Shown here: piece by piece, positions 1 to 8,773 of the stretch | Numbering within the stretch: position 1 is the first letter of the stretch | How the letters are laid out: every line of letters begins with the position of its first letter | DNA from: Pseudomonas hormoni | Lineage (GTDB): Bacteria; Pseudomonadota; Gammaproteobacteria; Pseudomonadales; Pseudomonadaceae | Direction: 5' to 3' | Assembly (NCBI RefSeq): GCF_018502625.1 | Contig: NZ_CP075566.1 | Location: 4,636,001 to 4,700,000, forward strand | Length of the DNA stretch: 64,000 nucleotides | The notes under the pieces: model-generated | What the model saw: the letters and a program-made list of their open reading frames with translations, nothing else | Databases searched by the model: none | What the model was told of the DNA's origin: nothing | Made by a program: the position numbers and the translations under genes

Positions 1-41
1 CAGTTGATAAACTGCGGCACTTTTTTTTCAGGGAGCAGAGT

Positions 42-1040
42 ATGGATCCGCGCAGTGAAGTACTGCTTCGTCAGGCCGAGTTATTCCAGGGTTCGGTATT
101 GCTGGCCGGTTTGCCCGCCGATGATTTGCTGGGCCGCCTGCCCGACGCCCATGGCTGGTGCTGGCACGCCGGCGACCAGGCCGCGCTGGACGCTCGCTTC
201 GCCGAGCGCAGCCACTTCGGCGTGACCGCGCCCGAGCGCGAATTCGATACCGCAGTGGTGTTTCTGCCCAAATCCAAGGACCTTACCGACTACATCCTCA
301 ACGCCCTCGCCTCGCGCCTGGCCGGTCGCGAGCTGTATCTGGTGGGTGAAAAACGCAGCGGCATCGAAGGCGCGGCCAAGCAACTGAACCCGTTCGGCAA
401 ACCGCGCAAGCTCGACAGCGCGCGTCATTGCCAGCTCTGGCAGGTCACCGTGGCCGATGCGCCAGTGGCCAAATCGCTGGAAAGCCTGGCTCAGACTTAT
501 GAGTTGCCGCTGGCCGAAGGTCCGTTGAAAGTCATCAGCCTGCCGGGCGTGTTCAGCCACGGTCGCCTGGATCGCGGCAGTGCATTGTTGCTTGAACATC
601 TGGACAAATTGCCGAGCGGTCATTTGCTGGATTTCGGCTGCGGCGCGGGCGTGTTGGGCGCGGCGGTCAAACGTCGTTATCCGCACAACCAGGTCACGCT
701 GCTCGACGTGGATGCTTTTGCGGCCGCCAGCAGTCGCTTGACCTTGGCTGCCAACGGTCTGGAAGCCGAGGTGATTACCGGTGACGGCATCGATGCGGCG
801 CCGATGGGTTTGAGCGCGATCCTGAGCAACCCGCCGTTCCATGTCGGCGTACACACAGACTATTTCGCTACCGAGAACTTGCTGCGAAAAGCAGCCAAAC
901 ATCTGAAAAATGGTGGTGAACTGCGCCTGGTCGCGAACAGCTTCCTGAAATATCAGCCATTGATCGAAGAGCACCTTGGCGTGTGTGCGATCAAGGCCGA
1001 AGGACAGGGTTTCAGAATCTACCGGGCCAAACGCGGTTAG
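42..1040 (+). CDS. rsmC: Class I SAM-dependent rRNA methyltransferase, RsmC type
   Basis: 332 residues, the usual length of RsmC, which methylates G1207 of 16S rRNA (m2G) on the small subunit using S-adenosylmethionine. The N-terminal half (about 1-165) is the degenerate methyltransferase-like half. The C-terminal half carries SAM motif I (LDFGCGAG near 196-203), the acidic LLDVD strand end (220-224) and the catalytic SNPPF motif (262-266). The ATG follows GGGAGCAGAGT, a good ribosome site. It is a single gene transcribed towards the riboswitch-controlled gene. RlmG is the close alternative, but the length and two-domain layout fit RsmC. Confidence 0.9.
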   Translation: MDPRSEVLLRQAELFQGSVLLAGLPADDLLGRLPDAHGWCWHAGDQAALDARFAERSHFGVTAPEREFDTAVVFLPKSKDLTDYILNALASRLAGRELYLVGEKRSGIEGAAKQLNPFGKPRKLDSARHCQLWQVTVADAPVAKSLESLAQTYELPLAEGPLKVISLPGVFSHGRLDRGSALLLEHLDKLPSGHLLDFGCGAGVLGAAVKRRYPHNQVTLLDVDAFAAASSRLTLAANGLEAEVITGDGIDAAPMGLSAILSNPPFHVGVHTDYFATENLLRKAAKHLKNGGELRLVANSFLKYQPLIEEHLGVCAIKAEGQGFRIYRAKRG

Positions 1041-1063
1041 AAATTTGTACTTGCCCAATCGGA

Positions 1064-1292
1064 TTTGCCTAGGCAGAATCCGCTCCGTCCTAGGGGAGTA
1101 GTCTCCCACGAGCGCCATGCTCGTCCGGCATACGTCAACATACTTGGTCCTCAGACCATGGCGTATGCGACCCAAGCGTCCGCATCAGACGGATCGCCAG
1201 GGTTTGACAAGACCTATGACACGAACACCTTACCCGGGGCGGGAAGGCTGTACGTGTCATAGCCGTGTCGACCCGCCCCTTAGGAAAACCCT
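1064..1292 (+). promoter_or_regulatory. Probable yybP-ykoY class Mn2+ riboswitch in the leader of the UPF0016 gene
   Basis: The 250-base gap before the UPF0016 gene carries the family signature GGGGAGTAG (1092-1100) and a later CCCGGGGCGGGAAGGC block (about 1233-1248). The latter sits inside a 10-bp perfect stem, CTATGACACG (1214-1223) with CGTGTCATAG (1253-1262). The GACCCGCCCC at 1270-1279 could pair with GGGGCGGG and form an alternative helix close to the start codon. Leaders of this class sense Mn2+ and commonly precede Mn2+ exporters, including UPF0016/GDT1 genes. The assignment rests on motif recognition and context; no covariance search was possible. Confidence 0.72.
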
Positions 1293-1293
1293 G

Positions 1294-1878
1294 ATGCTGG
1301 ATTCACTTCTCGTTCCCACCGCAATCGTTGCCTTGGCCGAAATCGGCGACAAGACGCAACTGCTCGCGCTCATTCTCGCTGCCCGTTTTCGCAAACCATG
1401 GCCGATCATCGCCGGCATCGTCGCCGCCACCCTGGCCAACCACGCGGCAGCCGGTGCGGTAGGCGCCTGGGTCGGAAGTTTCTTCTCGGATGCGATGTTG
1501 CACTGGATTCTCGCCGCGAGCTTCACCGCGACGGCGTTGTGGACCCTGGTGCCGGACAAGATGGATGACGACGAAGCCAGCACCGCCCGCAAGTTCGGGC
1601 CGTTCCTGACGACGTTGATTGCGTTCTTCCTCGCGGAAATCGGCGACAAGACCCAGATCGCGACCGTGATGCTCGCCGCGCAATACCCGGAATTGTGGCT
1701 GGTGATCATCGGTACCACCGTGGGCATGTTGATTGCCAACGTGCCGGTGGTACTGGCGGGTAACTTTGCGGCGGATAAATTGCCCTTGACGTTGATTCGT
1801 CGCCTGGCGGCTTCGGCGTTCTTCATCCTGGCGATTGTCGCGGTGTACAAGGCGATGCAGAGCAGTGGGTGGGTTTGA
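1294..1878 (+). CDS. TMEM165/GDT1 (UPF0016) family membrane protein, probable Mn2+ exporter
   Basis: 194 residues of almost entirely hydrophobic sequence, with about six membrane segments arranged as two homologous halves. Each half holds the family signature E-x-G-D-K-T-Q (EIGDKTQ near residues 16-22 and again near 115-121), which forms the cation site. Bacterial members export Mn2+, and some eukaryotic members move Ca2+/Mn2+. The ATG at 1294 is chosen because homologues start at this membrane segment and the riboswitch ends just upstream; an in-frame longer ORF runs through the structured leader and is unlikely. Expression is probably induced by excess Mn2+. Confidence 0.85.
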   Translation: MLDSLLVPTAIVALAEIGDKTQLLALILAARFRKPWPIIAGIVAATLANHAAAGAVGAWVGSFFSDAMLHWILAASFTATALWTLVPDKMDDDEASTARKFGPFLTTLIAFFLAEIGDKTQIATVMLAAQYPELWLVIIGTTVGMLIANVPVVLAGNFAADKLPLTLIRRLAASAFFILAIVAVYKAMQSSGWV

Positions 1879-1910
1879 CGCGTTCGGTTAGTCACACCGT
1901 GTAATCGTTC

Positions 1911-1974
1911 TTCGCGGGCAAGCCACGCTCCTACAGGTCAGCGCAAGTCTGTAGGAGCGAGGCTTGCCCGCGAA
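1911..1974. repeat. REP-type inverted pair
   Basis: Two copies of a roughly 25-base element (TTCGCGGGCAAGC..CTACAG and its reverse complement) face each other across a short spacer between convergent genes. This is the usual Pseudomonas REP doublet, and it probably folds into a long hairpin. Confidence 0.85.
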
Positions 1975-2001
1975 GGCGACAGCGGCATCAACACATATCT
2001 A

Positions 2002-2820
2002 TCAGGACTTCGGCGCTTTCTCGTACAGAGGCATCACCTTCGGAATCGCCGCCTGCAACGAAGCAATCCGACTGGACGACGCCGGGTGAGTGCTCATGAA
2101 CTCCGGTGGCGAACCTTCCGAGGCCTTGCTCATCTTGTTCCACAGGGTGATCGCGGCGTTCGGGTTGTAACCGGCGCGAGCTGCCAGTTCCAGGCCGATC
2201 AGGTCAGCCTCGTTTTCGTTGGAGCGGCTGTTGGGCAACGTCATGCCATAGTTGGCCACGGTGTCTGCCAGCGCCAGGCTGTCCTGGCCCAGGCCGAACA
2301 AGGCACCAGCGCCCTGCTTGGCCATTTCGATGCCGTAGGCCTTGGACATTGCTTCACGACCGTGCTCGCGCAAGGCGTGGGCGATTTCATGGCCCATGAT
2401 CGCGGCGATTTCATCGTCGGTCAGTTTCAGGCTGTCAATCAGCCCGGTGTAGAAAATGATCTTGCCGCCAGGCCCGCAGTTGGCGTTGAGTTCGTCGCTC
2501 TTGATCAGGTTGACTTCCCATTTCCACTGGGCCGAATCAGGACGAAAAATCGGCGCCTGGGCAATCAGTCGATTGGCGATCGTCTGGATGCGCTTGGCAT
2601 CGTTGCTGGTCTTGTCCAGCACACCTTTGCTGCTCGCCTCGCCAACCGTCTTTTGGTAAGACTGGGCGTACATCTGGTTGACCTCGTCCGTGGACAACAT
2701 GCTGAACATGTACTGCTTGCGCTCCACGCCAACGGCACCGCCGCTGGTGGTGTTGACCGACTGACAACCGGCGAGCAACAGACCCGCGCTCAGAGCACAC
2801 AAAACCAATCGCTTGTTCAT
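2002..2820 (-). CDS. M48 family lipoprotein metalloprotease
   Basis: 272 residues. A lipoprotein signal is clear: charged MNKR, a hydrophobic stretch and lipobox LLAGC with Cys19. The M48 zinc motif HEIAH lies at 144-148, and the third-ligand region NENEAD at 201-206. This resembles the LoiP/YggG and BepA-like outer-membrane quality-control proteases, without a clear TPR domain. The start is taken at the ATG preceding the signal peptide, which has AGGGAG upstream; the longer ORF has no signal sequence. It is monocistronic and convergent with the UPF0016 gene. The substrate cannot be told from sequence. Confidence 0.88.
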   Translation of the reverse strand: MNKRLVLCALSAGLLLAGCQSVNTTSGGAVGVERKQYMFSMLSTDEVNQMYAQSYQKTVGEASSKGVLDKTSNDAKRIQTIANRLIAQAPIFRPDSAQWKWEVNLIKSDELNANCGPGGKIIFYTGLIDSLKLTDDEIAAIMGHEIAHALREHGREAMSKAYGIEMAKQGAGALFGLGQDSLALADTVANYGMTLPNSRSNENEADLIGLELAARAGYNPNAAITLWNKMSKASEGSPPEFMSTHPASSSRIASLQAAIPKVMPLYEKAPKS

Positions 2821-3092
2821 CAAAAAACTCCCTGAAAACATGCCGGGTATCCTAGGCGGGGAAATGTATCGGCGCCAGATACAACAGACATTCAGACGCA
2901 TATTTCGGATAAAGCTCCCATCGCCGTAGGAAAAAATTCACATAGCCTCCCCGCCGCGGCCAGTAACGGCCCGCAATGATTCATTTGCGACATCTACCAC
3001 TCCAAAACAGCCATTTCACCCTGCCTCGCTCATGGCCCTCGACCCCCCTGCCGATACAGCAGCGCAGATGTCCTCTTGCGTGCGGAGCACCC

Positions 3093-5234
3093 ATGAAATT
3101 CAAGTCGATTCAGTTTTCCGTGGCGGCCCTCGCCGGTGCCATCGTTCTTAGCGTAGTCGCCGCGCTGGTGCTTTATGCCCTGTTTTCCGGTGCCCGGACC
3201 CAAGACATGGTTCAGGAGCGGACCCAGGCGCAATTCGAGCAAGTCATCGAACAGCGCCTCACGTCCCTGGCGCAAACCCAGGTCAGCCAGATCCAGCGTG
3301 AACTCGAAGCGCCGCTGCTGATCGCCGGCGGGCTGGTGCGGGTCAACGCCTTGATCGGCACACCGGGCGCCGATGGCCAGCCGCAACTGAACCTGAGCCG
3401 CGAGCAATTGATCAGCCTGATCAAGGAAAACGTCGCCAAAAACCCGAAAATTCTCGGCACCTACATCGGTTGGGAAAAAAACGCCCTCGACCACAATGAC
3501 GCAGCCTACGTCGACACCAAGGTGGTGGGCATCGACGCCGCTAACGGCCGCTTCCTGCCATGGTGGTTCCGCAATGAAGACGGCAGCCTGGGCCTGGACA
3601 AACTGGTGGACGTCGACGACCAGAAAACCCTGTCCACCGGCGTGCGCGCCAGCGAGTACTACCTGTGCTCGAAAGAAACCAAAAAATCCTGCGTGATCGA
3701 TCCGGCGCCCTACAAGGTCGGTGACAAGATCGTCATGCTCGCCTCCTTTATTGAGCCGATCATGCTCGACGGCGCCTTCCAGGGCATCGTCGGCGCCGAC
3801 CTGTCGGTGAACTTCATCCAGGAAATGCTCCTGGGCGCGAACCAGAAGCTGTACAACGGCTCGGGTGTCATGGCGCTGATCGGCGGCAATGGCCGGATCG
3901 TGGCCTACACCAAGGACCCGAGCAAATTCGGCGAGAAGGTCAGCGACATCCTCGACAACCAACAGATCGCCAACATGGCCAATCTCAAGCGCGGCGAAGT
4001 GACCTACACCGTCGACAAGACCCAGGGGCGGATCGAGTTGTACCTGCCATTCGGCATCGGCCAGACCGATGCGCGCTGGACCCTGATGCTGCAACTGCCG
4101 CTGAACGCGGTGATGGCCGACCTGCAAAAACTCCAGGCCGACCTCGGCACACAGCGCAAATCCGACACCTTCGGCATGGCCATGGTCGGCCTGCTGATTG
4201 CCGGCATCGGCTTGCTGGTGATCTGGCTGGTGGGCCACGGCATTGCCCGGCCGCTTAAACAGATGGTCGCCATGCTCGACGACATTGCCAAAGGCGAAGG
4301 CGACCTGACGCGCCGCCTGACCAGTGATCGCGCCGACGAACTGGGCTCAATCGCCAAAGGCTTCAACACCTTCCTCGCCAAGTTGCAGGCGATGATCACT
4401 CAGGTCGTGACGTCGGTGCAGAGCGTCAGCGATTCGTCGGAACACACCGCTGACATCGCTATTCGCACCAATATTGGCGTGCAAAAACAAATGCTCGAGA
4501 TCGATCAGGTCGCCACAGCGGTGCATGAAATGACCGCCACTGCTCAGGACGTGGCGCGTAACGCGACCCAGGCGGCGCAAGCGGCCAGCCATGCGGATCA
4601 GGCGGCGGCTCAGGGCAAACTGATCGTGCGGGACACGTCGAATTCGATCGGTGTGCTGGCGGTGGAAATCGGCAAGGCTGTGGGCGTGGTGCAAACCCTG
4701 GCCAAGGACAGCGAGAACATCAACGCGATTCTCACGGCCATTCGCGGGATTGCCGAGCAGACCAACCTGCTGGCCTTGAACGCGGCCATCGAAGCGGCAC
4801 GTGCCGGTGAACAGGGCCGTGGCTTTGCGGTGGTGGCCGATGAAGTGCGCAACCTGGCGCAGAAAACCCAGAAGGCCACTGAAGAAATCCAGACCATGAT
4901 CCAACAGCTGCAACAAGGCACGCGCGATGTGGTGCGGGTGATGGAGGACAGCCAGAACCGTACCGATGAAAGCGTGCAACACGCGGCGAAAGCGGCCGAA
5001 GCGCTGGATGCGATCACTCAGGCGGTGTCGGTGATCAACGACATGAACACCCAGATTGCCAGTGCGGCCGAGGAACAGAGCGCGGTGGCGGATGACATCA
5101 ACCGTAACGTGATCAACATTGGGCAGGTGGCCAATGAAGTGGCCGGTGGGGCGGATGAGTCGAGCGCAGCGAGTGCGGATCTGACCAAGCTGGCTGAACA
5201 GCAGCGGCGGTTGATCAATCAGTTCAAGGTTTGA
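3093..5234 (+). CDS. Methyl-accepting chemotaxis protein with dCache sensor domain
   Basis: 713 residues. TM1 is at about 10-32, followed by a large periplasmic sensor of about 360 residues of dCache type, TM2 at about 396-418, a HAMP domain starting [14 protein letters not shown], and a cytoplasmic helical hairpin with the invariant tip around [19 protein letters not shown]. It signals to CheA/CheW at the inner membrane. The ligand is unknown; the sensor is longer than in the PctA/B/C amino-acid receptors. The start at 3093 places a short positively charged N-terminus before TM1; the upstream in-frame extension lacks any such logic. A single-gene unit ending at a REP pair. Confidence 0.9.
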   Translation: MKFKSIQFSVAALAGAIVLSVVAALVLYALFSGARTQDMVQERTQAQFEQVIEQRLTSLAQTQVSQIQRELEAPLLIAGGLVRVNALIGTPGADGQPQLNLSREQLISLIKENVAKNPKILGTYIGWEKNALDHNDAAYVDTKVVGIDAANGRFLPWWFRNEDGSLGLDKLVDVDDQKTLSTGVRASEYYLCSKETKKSCVIDPAPYKVGDKIVMLASFIEPIMLDGAFQGIVGADLSVNFIQEMLLGANQKLYNGSGVMALIGGNGRIVAYTKDPSKFGEKVSDILDNQQIANMANLKRGEVTYTVDKTQGRIELYLPFGIGQTDARWTLMLQLPLNAVMADLQKLQADLGTQRKSDTFGMAMVGLLIAGIGLLVIWLVGHGIARPLKQMVAMLDDIAKGEGDLTRRLTSDRADELGSIAKGFNTFLAKLQAMITQVVTSVQSVSDSSEHTADIAIRTNIGVQKQMLEIDQVATAVHEMTATAQDVARNATQAAQAASHADQAAAQGKLIVRDTSNSIGVLAVEIGKAVGVVQTLAKDSENINAILTAIRGIAEQTNLLALNAAIEAARAGEQGRGFAVVADEVRNLAQKTQKATEEIQTMIQQLQQGTRDVVRVMEDSQNRTDESVQHAAKAAEALDAITQAVSVINDMNTQIASAAEEQSAVADDINRNVINIGQVANEVAGGADESSAASADLTKLAEQQRRLINQFKV

Positions 5235-5247
5235 TCCAGAGGCCCCA

Positions 5248-5312
5248 TCGCGAGCAAGCCTCGCTCCTACAGGAAATCACCTAATCCGTAGGAGCGAGGC
5301 TTGCCCGCGAAG
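5248..5312. repeat. REP-type inverted pair
   Basis: CGAGCAAGCCTCGCTCCTACAG and a facing GTAGGAGCGAGGCTTGCCCGCGA copy are separated by about 14 bases between two convergent genes. Confidence 0.82.
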
Positions 5313-5336
5313 GCGTCAGCATAGACATCACTTCAC

Positions 5337-5960
5337 TCAACCTGGGGTCAAACACTCCGGCCCATTCAGCTTCGGATCATTCACCAGATTCGCCAACACC
5401 CGCTCGCGCAACGCAGCGGGCTCACTGGCCAGCAACCCCTGCAACACATGCAAAGGCGTCTCGGGATCAAGCCACGCCTCTTGCCCTGCCGCATCGAGAA
5501 TCAACGGCCGACGCTGACTCGCGGCCGGCTGCGTGATCACTGCCGTGCTCAACCACACCTGCTCCTGCACCGGATACGCTTCCCAGATCGCCGCAAAAAA
5601 CAGCGTCGAACCCTCCCCGGGCGTCAGCCAGTAAGGCCGCTTGCGCGTCGTGCCGCGCCATTCGTAAAAACCGTTGGCCGGCAGCAGACACCGGCGCTCG
5701 CGCAGGGCTTGGCGGAACATCGGTTGCTCGGCCACGGTTTCGGCCCGGGCATGGGCCGGCGTTCGGGACAGATCGGTCAGCCACGGCGGCGTCAAGCCCC
5801 AGCGCGCGCGGGCCAACTCTCGCTGACCGTCAGCGACGGCACGCAGCATCAACACCGAATCGTTTGGGGAAATATTCCACTGGGCCTGCTGATCGGCGGG
5901 AAAGCCAGGCAGGGCCGCGAAGGCGGGGTTCCAGCGAAACAGGGCATAACGTCCACACAT
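5337..5960 (-). CDS. SRAP domain protein (YedK/HMCES family), atypical active site
   Basis: 207 residues beginning M-C-G-R-Y, so Cys2 becomes N-terminal after Met removal, as in all SRAP proteins, which form a thiazolidine crosslink with abasic sites in single-stranded DNA. ARAETV (near 72-77) and LLPANGFYEW (near 92-101) are present. The segment that normally reads N-A-R-x-E-T has His in the Asn position (AHARAET), and the H-D-R-x-P segment reads S-Q-R-R-P, so two of the four residues I recall as catalytic in E. coli YedK (N75, H160) look replaced. It may therefore bind or react differently from YedK. Confidence 0.87.
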   Translation of the reverse strand: MCGRYALFRWNPAFAALPGFPADQQAQWNISPNDSVLMLRAVADGQRELARARWGLTPPWLTDLSRTPAHARAETVAEQPMFRQALRERRCLLPANGFYEWRGTTRKRPYWLTPGEGSTLFFAAIWEAYPVQEQVWLSTAVITQPAASQRRPLILDAAGQEAWLDPETPLHVLQGLLASEPAALRERVLANLVNDPKLNGPECLTPG

Positions 5961-5995
5961 GGGGCAACACGACTCTTGATAAAACGAACGTCAGC

Positions 5996-6256
5996 CTAAC
6001 AGACCAGCGTGCCGGGAAAGCTTTCCGGTTCATCGCCGGGTAGCGGCAGCGCGGCATTGTACGCGGCGATCAACTCACGGGCGTATTCGGCCTGGTCATT
6101 ATCGACCGACAACCCCAGCAGACCAAAGATGGGCAACTCCCCGCTGCCACCGAGCAAATCACGCCCGACCAGATGCGCCTCGATGCCCTCGCTGGCCAGC
6201 ATGCCTTGCAGCAGCTCGCCTTCCATCAGGTTTTCCGGTTCATAGATTCGCTGCAT
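5996..6256 (-). CDS. DUF2007 domain protein
   Basis: 86 residues. The N-terminal pattern (IYEPENLMEGELLQGMLASEGIEA) is the typical DUF2007 start, resembling a small ferredoxin-fold or P-II-like signalling module. No catalytic residues are evident and it is cytoplasmic. It lies 9 bases downstream of the CPXCG gene on the same strand, so the two are very probably co-transcribed. Function is not known for the family; the name 'signal transducing protein' in databases is a prediction only. Confidence 0.8.
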   Translation of the reverse strand: MQRIYEPENLMEGELLQGMLASEGIEAHLVGRDLLGGSGELPIFGLLGLSVDNDQAEYARELIAAYNAALPLPGDEPESFPGTLVC

Positions 6257-6265
6257 AGATGCCCC

Positions 6266-6448
6266 TTACTCGTTTTCACTGAACACTTCGAGATGCCATT
6301 CCTCTCCGTCAACCTGCAACACAAACGTTATCGGCCGACAGCACACCTGACAGTCCTCGATATAGGTCTGATCGCCGCCGGACAGATCCACCGTCGTCTC
6401 AACCTCTTCACCACAATACGGACATTCATATTGCGCAGTTTCCAGCAT
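6266..6448 (-). CDS. CPXCG motif cysteine-rich protein
   Basis: 60 residues with CPYCGEE near the N-terminus and DCQVCCRP in the middle, giving two Cys pairs that probably bind one zinc ion (zinc-ribbon-like). The C-terminal half is acidic. It is the first gene of a two-gene unit with the DUF2007 protein. The family is widespread in gammaproteobacteria and has no established role. Confidence 0.82.
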   Translation of the reverse strand: MLETAQYECPYCGEEVETTVDLSGGDQTYIEDCQVCCRPITFVLQVDGEEWHLEVFSENE

Positions 6449-6456
6449 CGCGGTCT

Positions 6457-6479
6457 CCCGGGTGACTTGTGCGTATAAT
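6457..6479 (+). promoter_or_regulatory. Candidate promoter for the acyltransferase gene (-10 TATAAT)
   Basis: A perfect TATAAT (6474-6479), preceded by TG two bases further upstream, lies in the divergent gap about 109 bases before the acyltransferase start. No good -35 box is seen at the right distance, so the call rests on the -10 match and location. Confidence 0.4.
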
Positions 6480-6587
6480 CGCCGGTCTATTTGCAGGGCT
6501 ATTTTTGTCTGGCTACCTTTTCAGACCGTGCCCCGTTGGTTTTCGATCAAAACCTTTACTTACCCTAGCCGTTTCTAACAAGAGAGC

Positions 6588-7754
6588 ATGATGGGCGAAT
6601 TCGATGCCATCCGACCTTACGACGACAGCGAAGTCCCAGCGGTACTGAACCGGCTGCTCGGCGACAAGGCGTTTCTAGATATCCTCATCCACTTCCGCTT
6701 CCCGCGTTATGCCGGTGCCTTCGGCTGGATGCTCAAACCCCTTATAGCCCATCGGTTGCGCCGTGAGTTCGCCGGTGTCCATTCGGTGGCCACGTTGCAG
6801 GACAAAGTCGAGGTGTACGTTGACCACACCATCGAGCGCGCCACCGACGGTGTGACGTACACCGGCGTGGAGCAGTTCAAGTCCGGCAGCGCCTACCTGT
6901 TCATCGCCAACCACCGCGACATCGTGATGGACCCGGCCTTCGTCAACTATGCCGTGTACCACGCCGGTCTGCCGACACCGCGCATCGCGATTGGCGACAA
7001 CCTGCTGCAAAAACCCTTCGTCAGCGACCTGATGCGCCTGAACAAGAGCTTCATCGTGCACCGTTCGATCACCGGTCGCCGGGAAAAAATGGCCGCTTAT
7101 CAACTGCTGTCGGCCTACATCAACCACTCGATCCGCAACGATTGCGCCTCGATCTGGATCGCTCAGGCCGAAGGCCGGGCCAAGGACGGCGACGACCGCA
7201 CCGAGTCGGCGATCCTCAAGATGTTCCACATGAGCCGCAAGGATGAGCCGTTCGGCGAAGTCATCCGCTCGCTGAACGTCACCCCGGTGTCGATCAGCTA
7301 CGAGTACGACCCGTGCGACCAGGCCAAGGCGCGCGAGCTGTTCATCCGCGCCACCACCGGCAGCTACACCAAAGTGCCGGGCGAGGACGACGTCAGCATC
7401 GCCAAGGGCATCACCGGCTACAAGGGCCGTGTCCACGTGAACTTCGCCGCGCCGATCACCGAGCTGTACGAAGACACCAAGCAATTGGCGATCGAAATGG
7501 ACAGGCAGATCCTCGGCGGCTACCGCTTGTTCCCGGTGCACTATCTGGCTTACGCGCAGTGGAAAGATGCCGATCCGCAGTTGCAGGTGCCGAAAGCGGC
7601 TGAAGTGTTTGCAGCCGACGAACTGGCGAAGGCCCAGGAAGAATGGCAACAGCGCCTGGACGCTTGCCCGCAAGAGCATCGGCCGTTCTTGGTGCTGCAA
7701 TACGCTACGCCGGTTCGCAATCAGTACCGGGTCAAGGCGGGATTGCCGCTTTAA
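6588..7754 (+). CDS. Glycerolipid acyltransferase-like protein (PlsC superfamily)
   Basis: 388 residues. The acyltransferase block I H-x4-D appears as NHRDIVMDP (108-116), and a block III-like EGRAKDG follows near 195. In the superfamily the His-Asp pair transfers acyl groups to glycerol-phosphate lipids. The length and the flanking regions differ from the roughly 240-residue housekeeping PlsC, so this is a distinct subfamily whose acceptor lipid is unknown. Two adjacent ATGs (6588, 6591) follow AAGAGAG; either may be used. Monocistronic, ending at a REP pair. Confidence 0.75.
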   Translation: MMGEFDAIRPYDDSEVPAVLNRLLGDKAFLDILIHFRFPRYAGAFGWMLKPLIAHRLRREFAGVHSVATLQDKVEVYVDHTIERATDGVTYTGVEQFKSGSAYLFIANHRDIVMDPAFVNYAVYHAGLPTPRIAIGDNLLQKPFVSDLMRLNKSFIVHRSITGRREKMAAYQLLSAYINHSIRNDCASIWIAQAEGRAKDGDDRTESAILKMFHMSRKDEPFGEVIRSLNVTPVSISYEYDPCDQAKARELFIRATTGSYTKVPGEDDVSIAKGITGYKGRVHVNFAAPITELYEDTKQLAIEMDRQILGGYRLFPVHYLAYAQWKDADPQLQVPKAAEVFAADELAKAQEEWQQRLDACPQEHRPFLVLQYATPVRNQYRVKAGLPL

Positions 7755-7776
7755 ACCCGGATACGACAACGGCGCC

Positions 7777-7884
7777 CTGTGGCGAGGGAGCTTGCTCCCG
7801 CTGGGCCGCAAAGCGGCTCCACTTCTTGTCAATAAGAAAGGGGACTGCTGCGCAGTCCAGCGGGAGCAAGCTCCCTCGCCACAG
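7777..7884. repeat. REP-type inverted pair (long form)
   Basis: CTGTGGCGAGGGAGCTTGCTCCCG at the left edge is mirrored by CGGGAGCAAGCTCCCTCGCCACAG at the right edge, with an imperfectly complementary middle (GGGCCGCAAAGCGGC). It lies between convergent genes. Confidence 0.85.
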
Positions 7885-7897
7885 GTTTTGTGCTAGT

Positions 7898-8176
7898 TCA
7901 CACCCGCGTGCTGATCCACGACACCAGCAACGCCAACCCCAGGCAGGCAAAGCCGAAGCGATAGAAAAACCGGTTCATGCGCAAGGTCGCCCAATCCAGT
8001 ACAGGCTCTTCACTGGGACGGCTCTGACGCTGCGCTGCCAGACTGGCCTGCGCGCGTTGTTCGCGGCGACGCGTAGCGTGCAGCAACCAGCTGCCCGGGA
8101 AGGCAAACAGCAAGGCGAGCAGGTTGATCAATTTGGCGGGATGGGCGGTAAACAGCGTCATCAAATGCAGCGACAT
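7898..8176 (-). CDS. Small hypothetical membrane protein
   Basis: 92 residues if the second of two adjacent ATGs is used. There are two hydrophobic segments, roughly residues 13-32 and 72-90, separated by a basic and polar loop rich in Arg and Gln. This suggests a two-pass inner-membrane protein. No family is recognised. It stands alone, convergent with the acyltransferase gene across a REP pair. Coding character and length look genuine, but there is no motif. Confidence 0.6.
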   Translation of the reverse strand: MSLHLMTLFTAHPAKLINLLALLFAFPGSWLLHATRRREQRAQASLAAQRQSRPSEEPVLDWATLRMNRFFYRFGFACLGLALLVSWISTRV

Positions 8177-8371
8177 CACAAACCTCAGTCAAAACAGGTG
8201 TGGCGAACGCCGGACCGACGACCGCGGCGCGGATTCTACCGAAAGCCGCCCCTCGTGCCCGCCGCTTTACGACAAATAACTCACCATCTGGCAGATTCCT
8301 GCCCTGTGTCACGGCTTCGTCATCTGCATGCGCCAGTCTCTCGGCCCATCGAAACCGACACGGAAACCGTC

Positions 8372-8578
8372 ATGCTGCACGCCGAAAACCAGGATCGCCT
8401 CTACCTCATCGCTCAAAGCGACGAACAACAAGCCTTGGTCGGCAGCCTTGCCTTCAACGTTCAGGATCGCCATTGGCTGGTGTATTGCGCACTGGGCGGG
8501 CATCAACATGCGGATTTACCGGAGGCGGATTTGCTGACGGGCGTGAGTGTGCTGGATTTCTATTCGCAGGCTGCCTGA
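8372..8578 (+). CDS. Small hypothetical protein
   Basis: 68 residues starting MLHAENQDRL, with a regular mix of charged and hydrophobic residues and no membrane segment or signal. The ATG lies 4 codons after a CGGAAACC sequence that could serve weakly for ribosome binding. The same interval is open on the opposite strand (8309-8509), but the plus-strand product has the more protein-like composition. It stands between a divergent membrane protein and a REP pair. No family recognised. Confidence 0.5.
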   Translation: MLHAENQDRLYLIAQSDEQQALVGSLAFNVQDRHWLVYCALGGHQHADLPEADLLTGVSVLDFYSQAA

Positions 8579-8589
8579 CCCCGCCCCTC

Positions 8590-8686
8590 CTGTGGGAGCG
8601 AGCCTGCTCGCGATGAGGGCTCAACATTCAACATTACAGTCGTCTGACACGCCGCCATCGCCGGCAAGCCGGTCTCGCTCCCACAA
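8590..8686. repeat. REP-type inverted pair
   Basis: TGTGGGAGCGAGCCTGCTCGCGATG is mirrored by CATCGCCGGCAAGCCGGTCTCGCTCCCACA. This is a different sequence class from the GTAGGAGCGAGGCTTGCCC copies elsewhere in the window. Confidence 0.8.
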
Positions 8687-8721
8687 GGGATGGCGGCAGG
8701 CCCACCAAAATAAGCAGGCAC

Positions 8722-8759
8722 AAAAAAGCCCGGAGCCATTGCTGGCACCGGGCTTTTTT
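8722..8759. terminator. Bidirectional intrinsic terminator
   Basis: AAAAAAGCCCGG and CCGGGCTTTTTT are arms of a hairpin with a weakly paired middle. It can serve the small plus-strand gene and the minus-strand lipoprotein gene, which ends at 8774. Confidence 0.85.
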
Positions 8760-8773
8760 CAATCCAGCGAAAA

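Noticed and set aside
81..1175. 364-codon minus-strand ORF
   Set aside because: Antisense to rsmC, which has complete methyltransferase motifs.
3030..4238. 402-codon minus-strand ORF
   Set aside because: Antisense to the dCache chemoreceptor; Gln/His/Asp-rich low-quality sequence.
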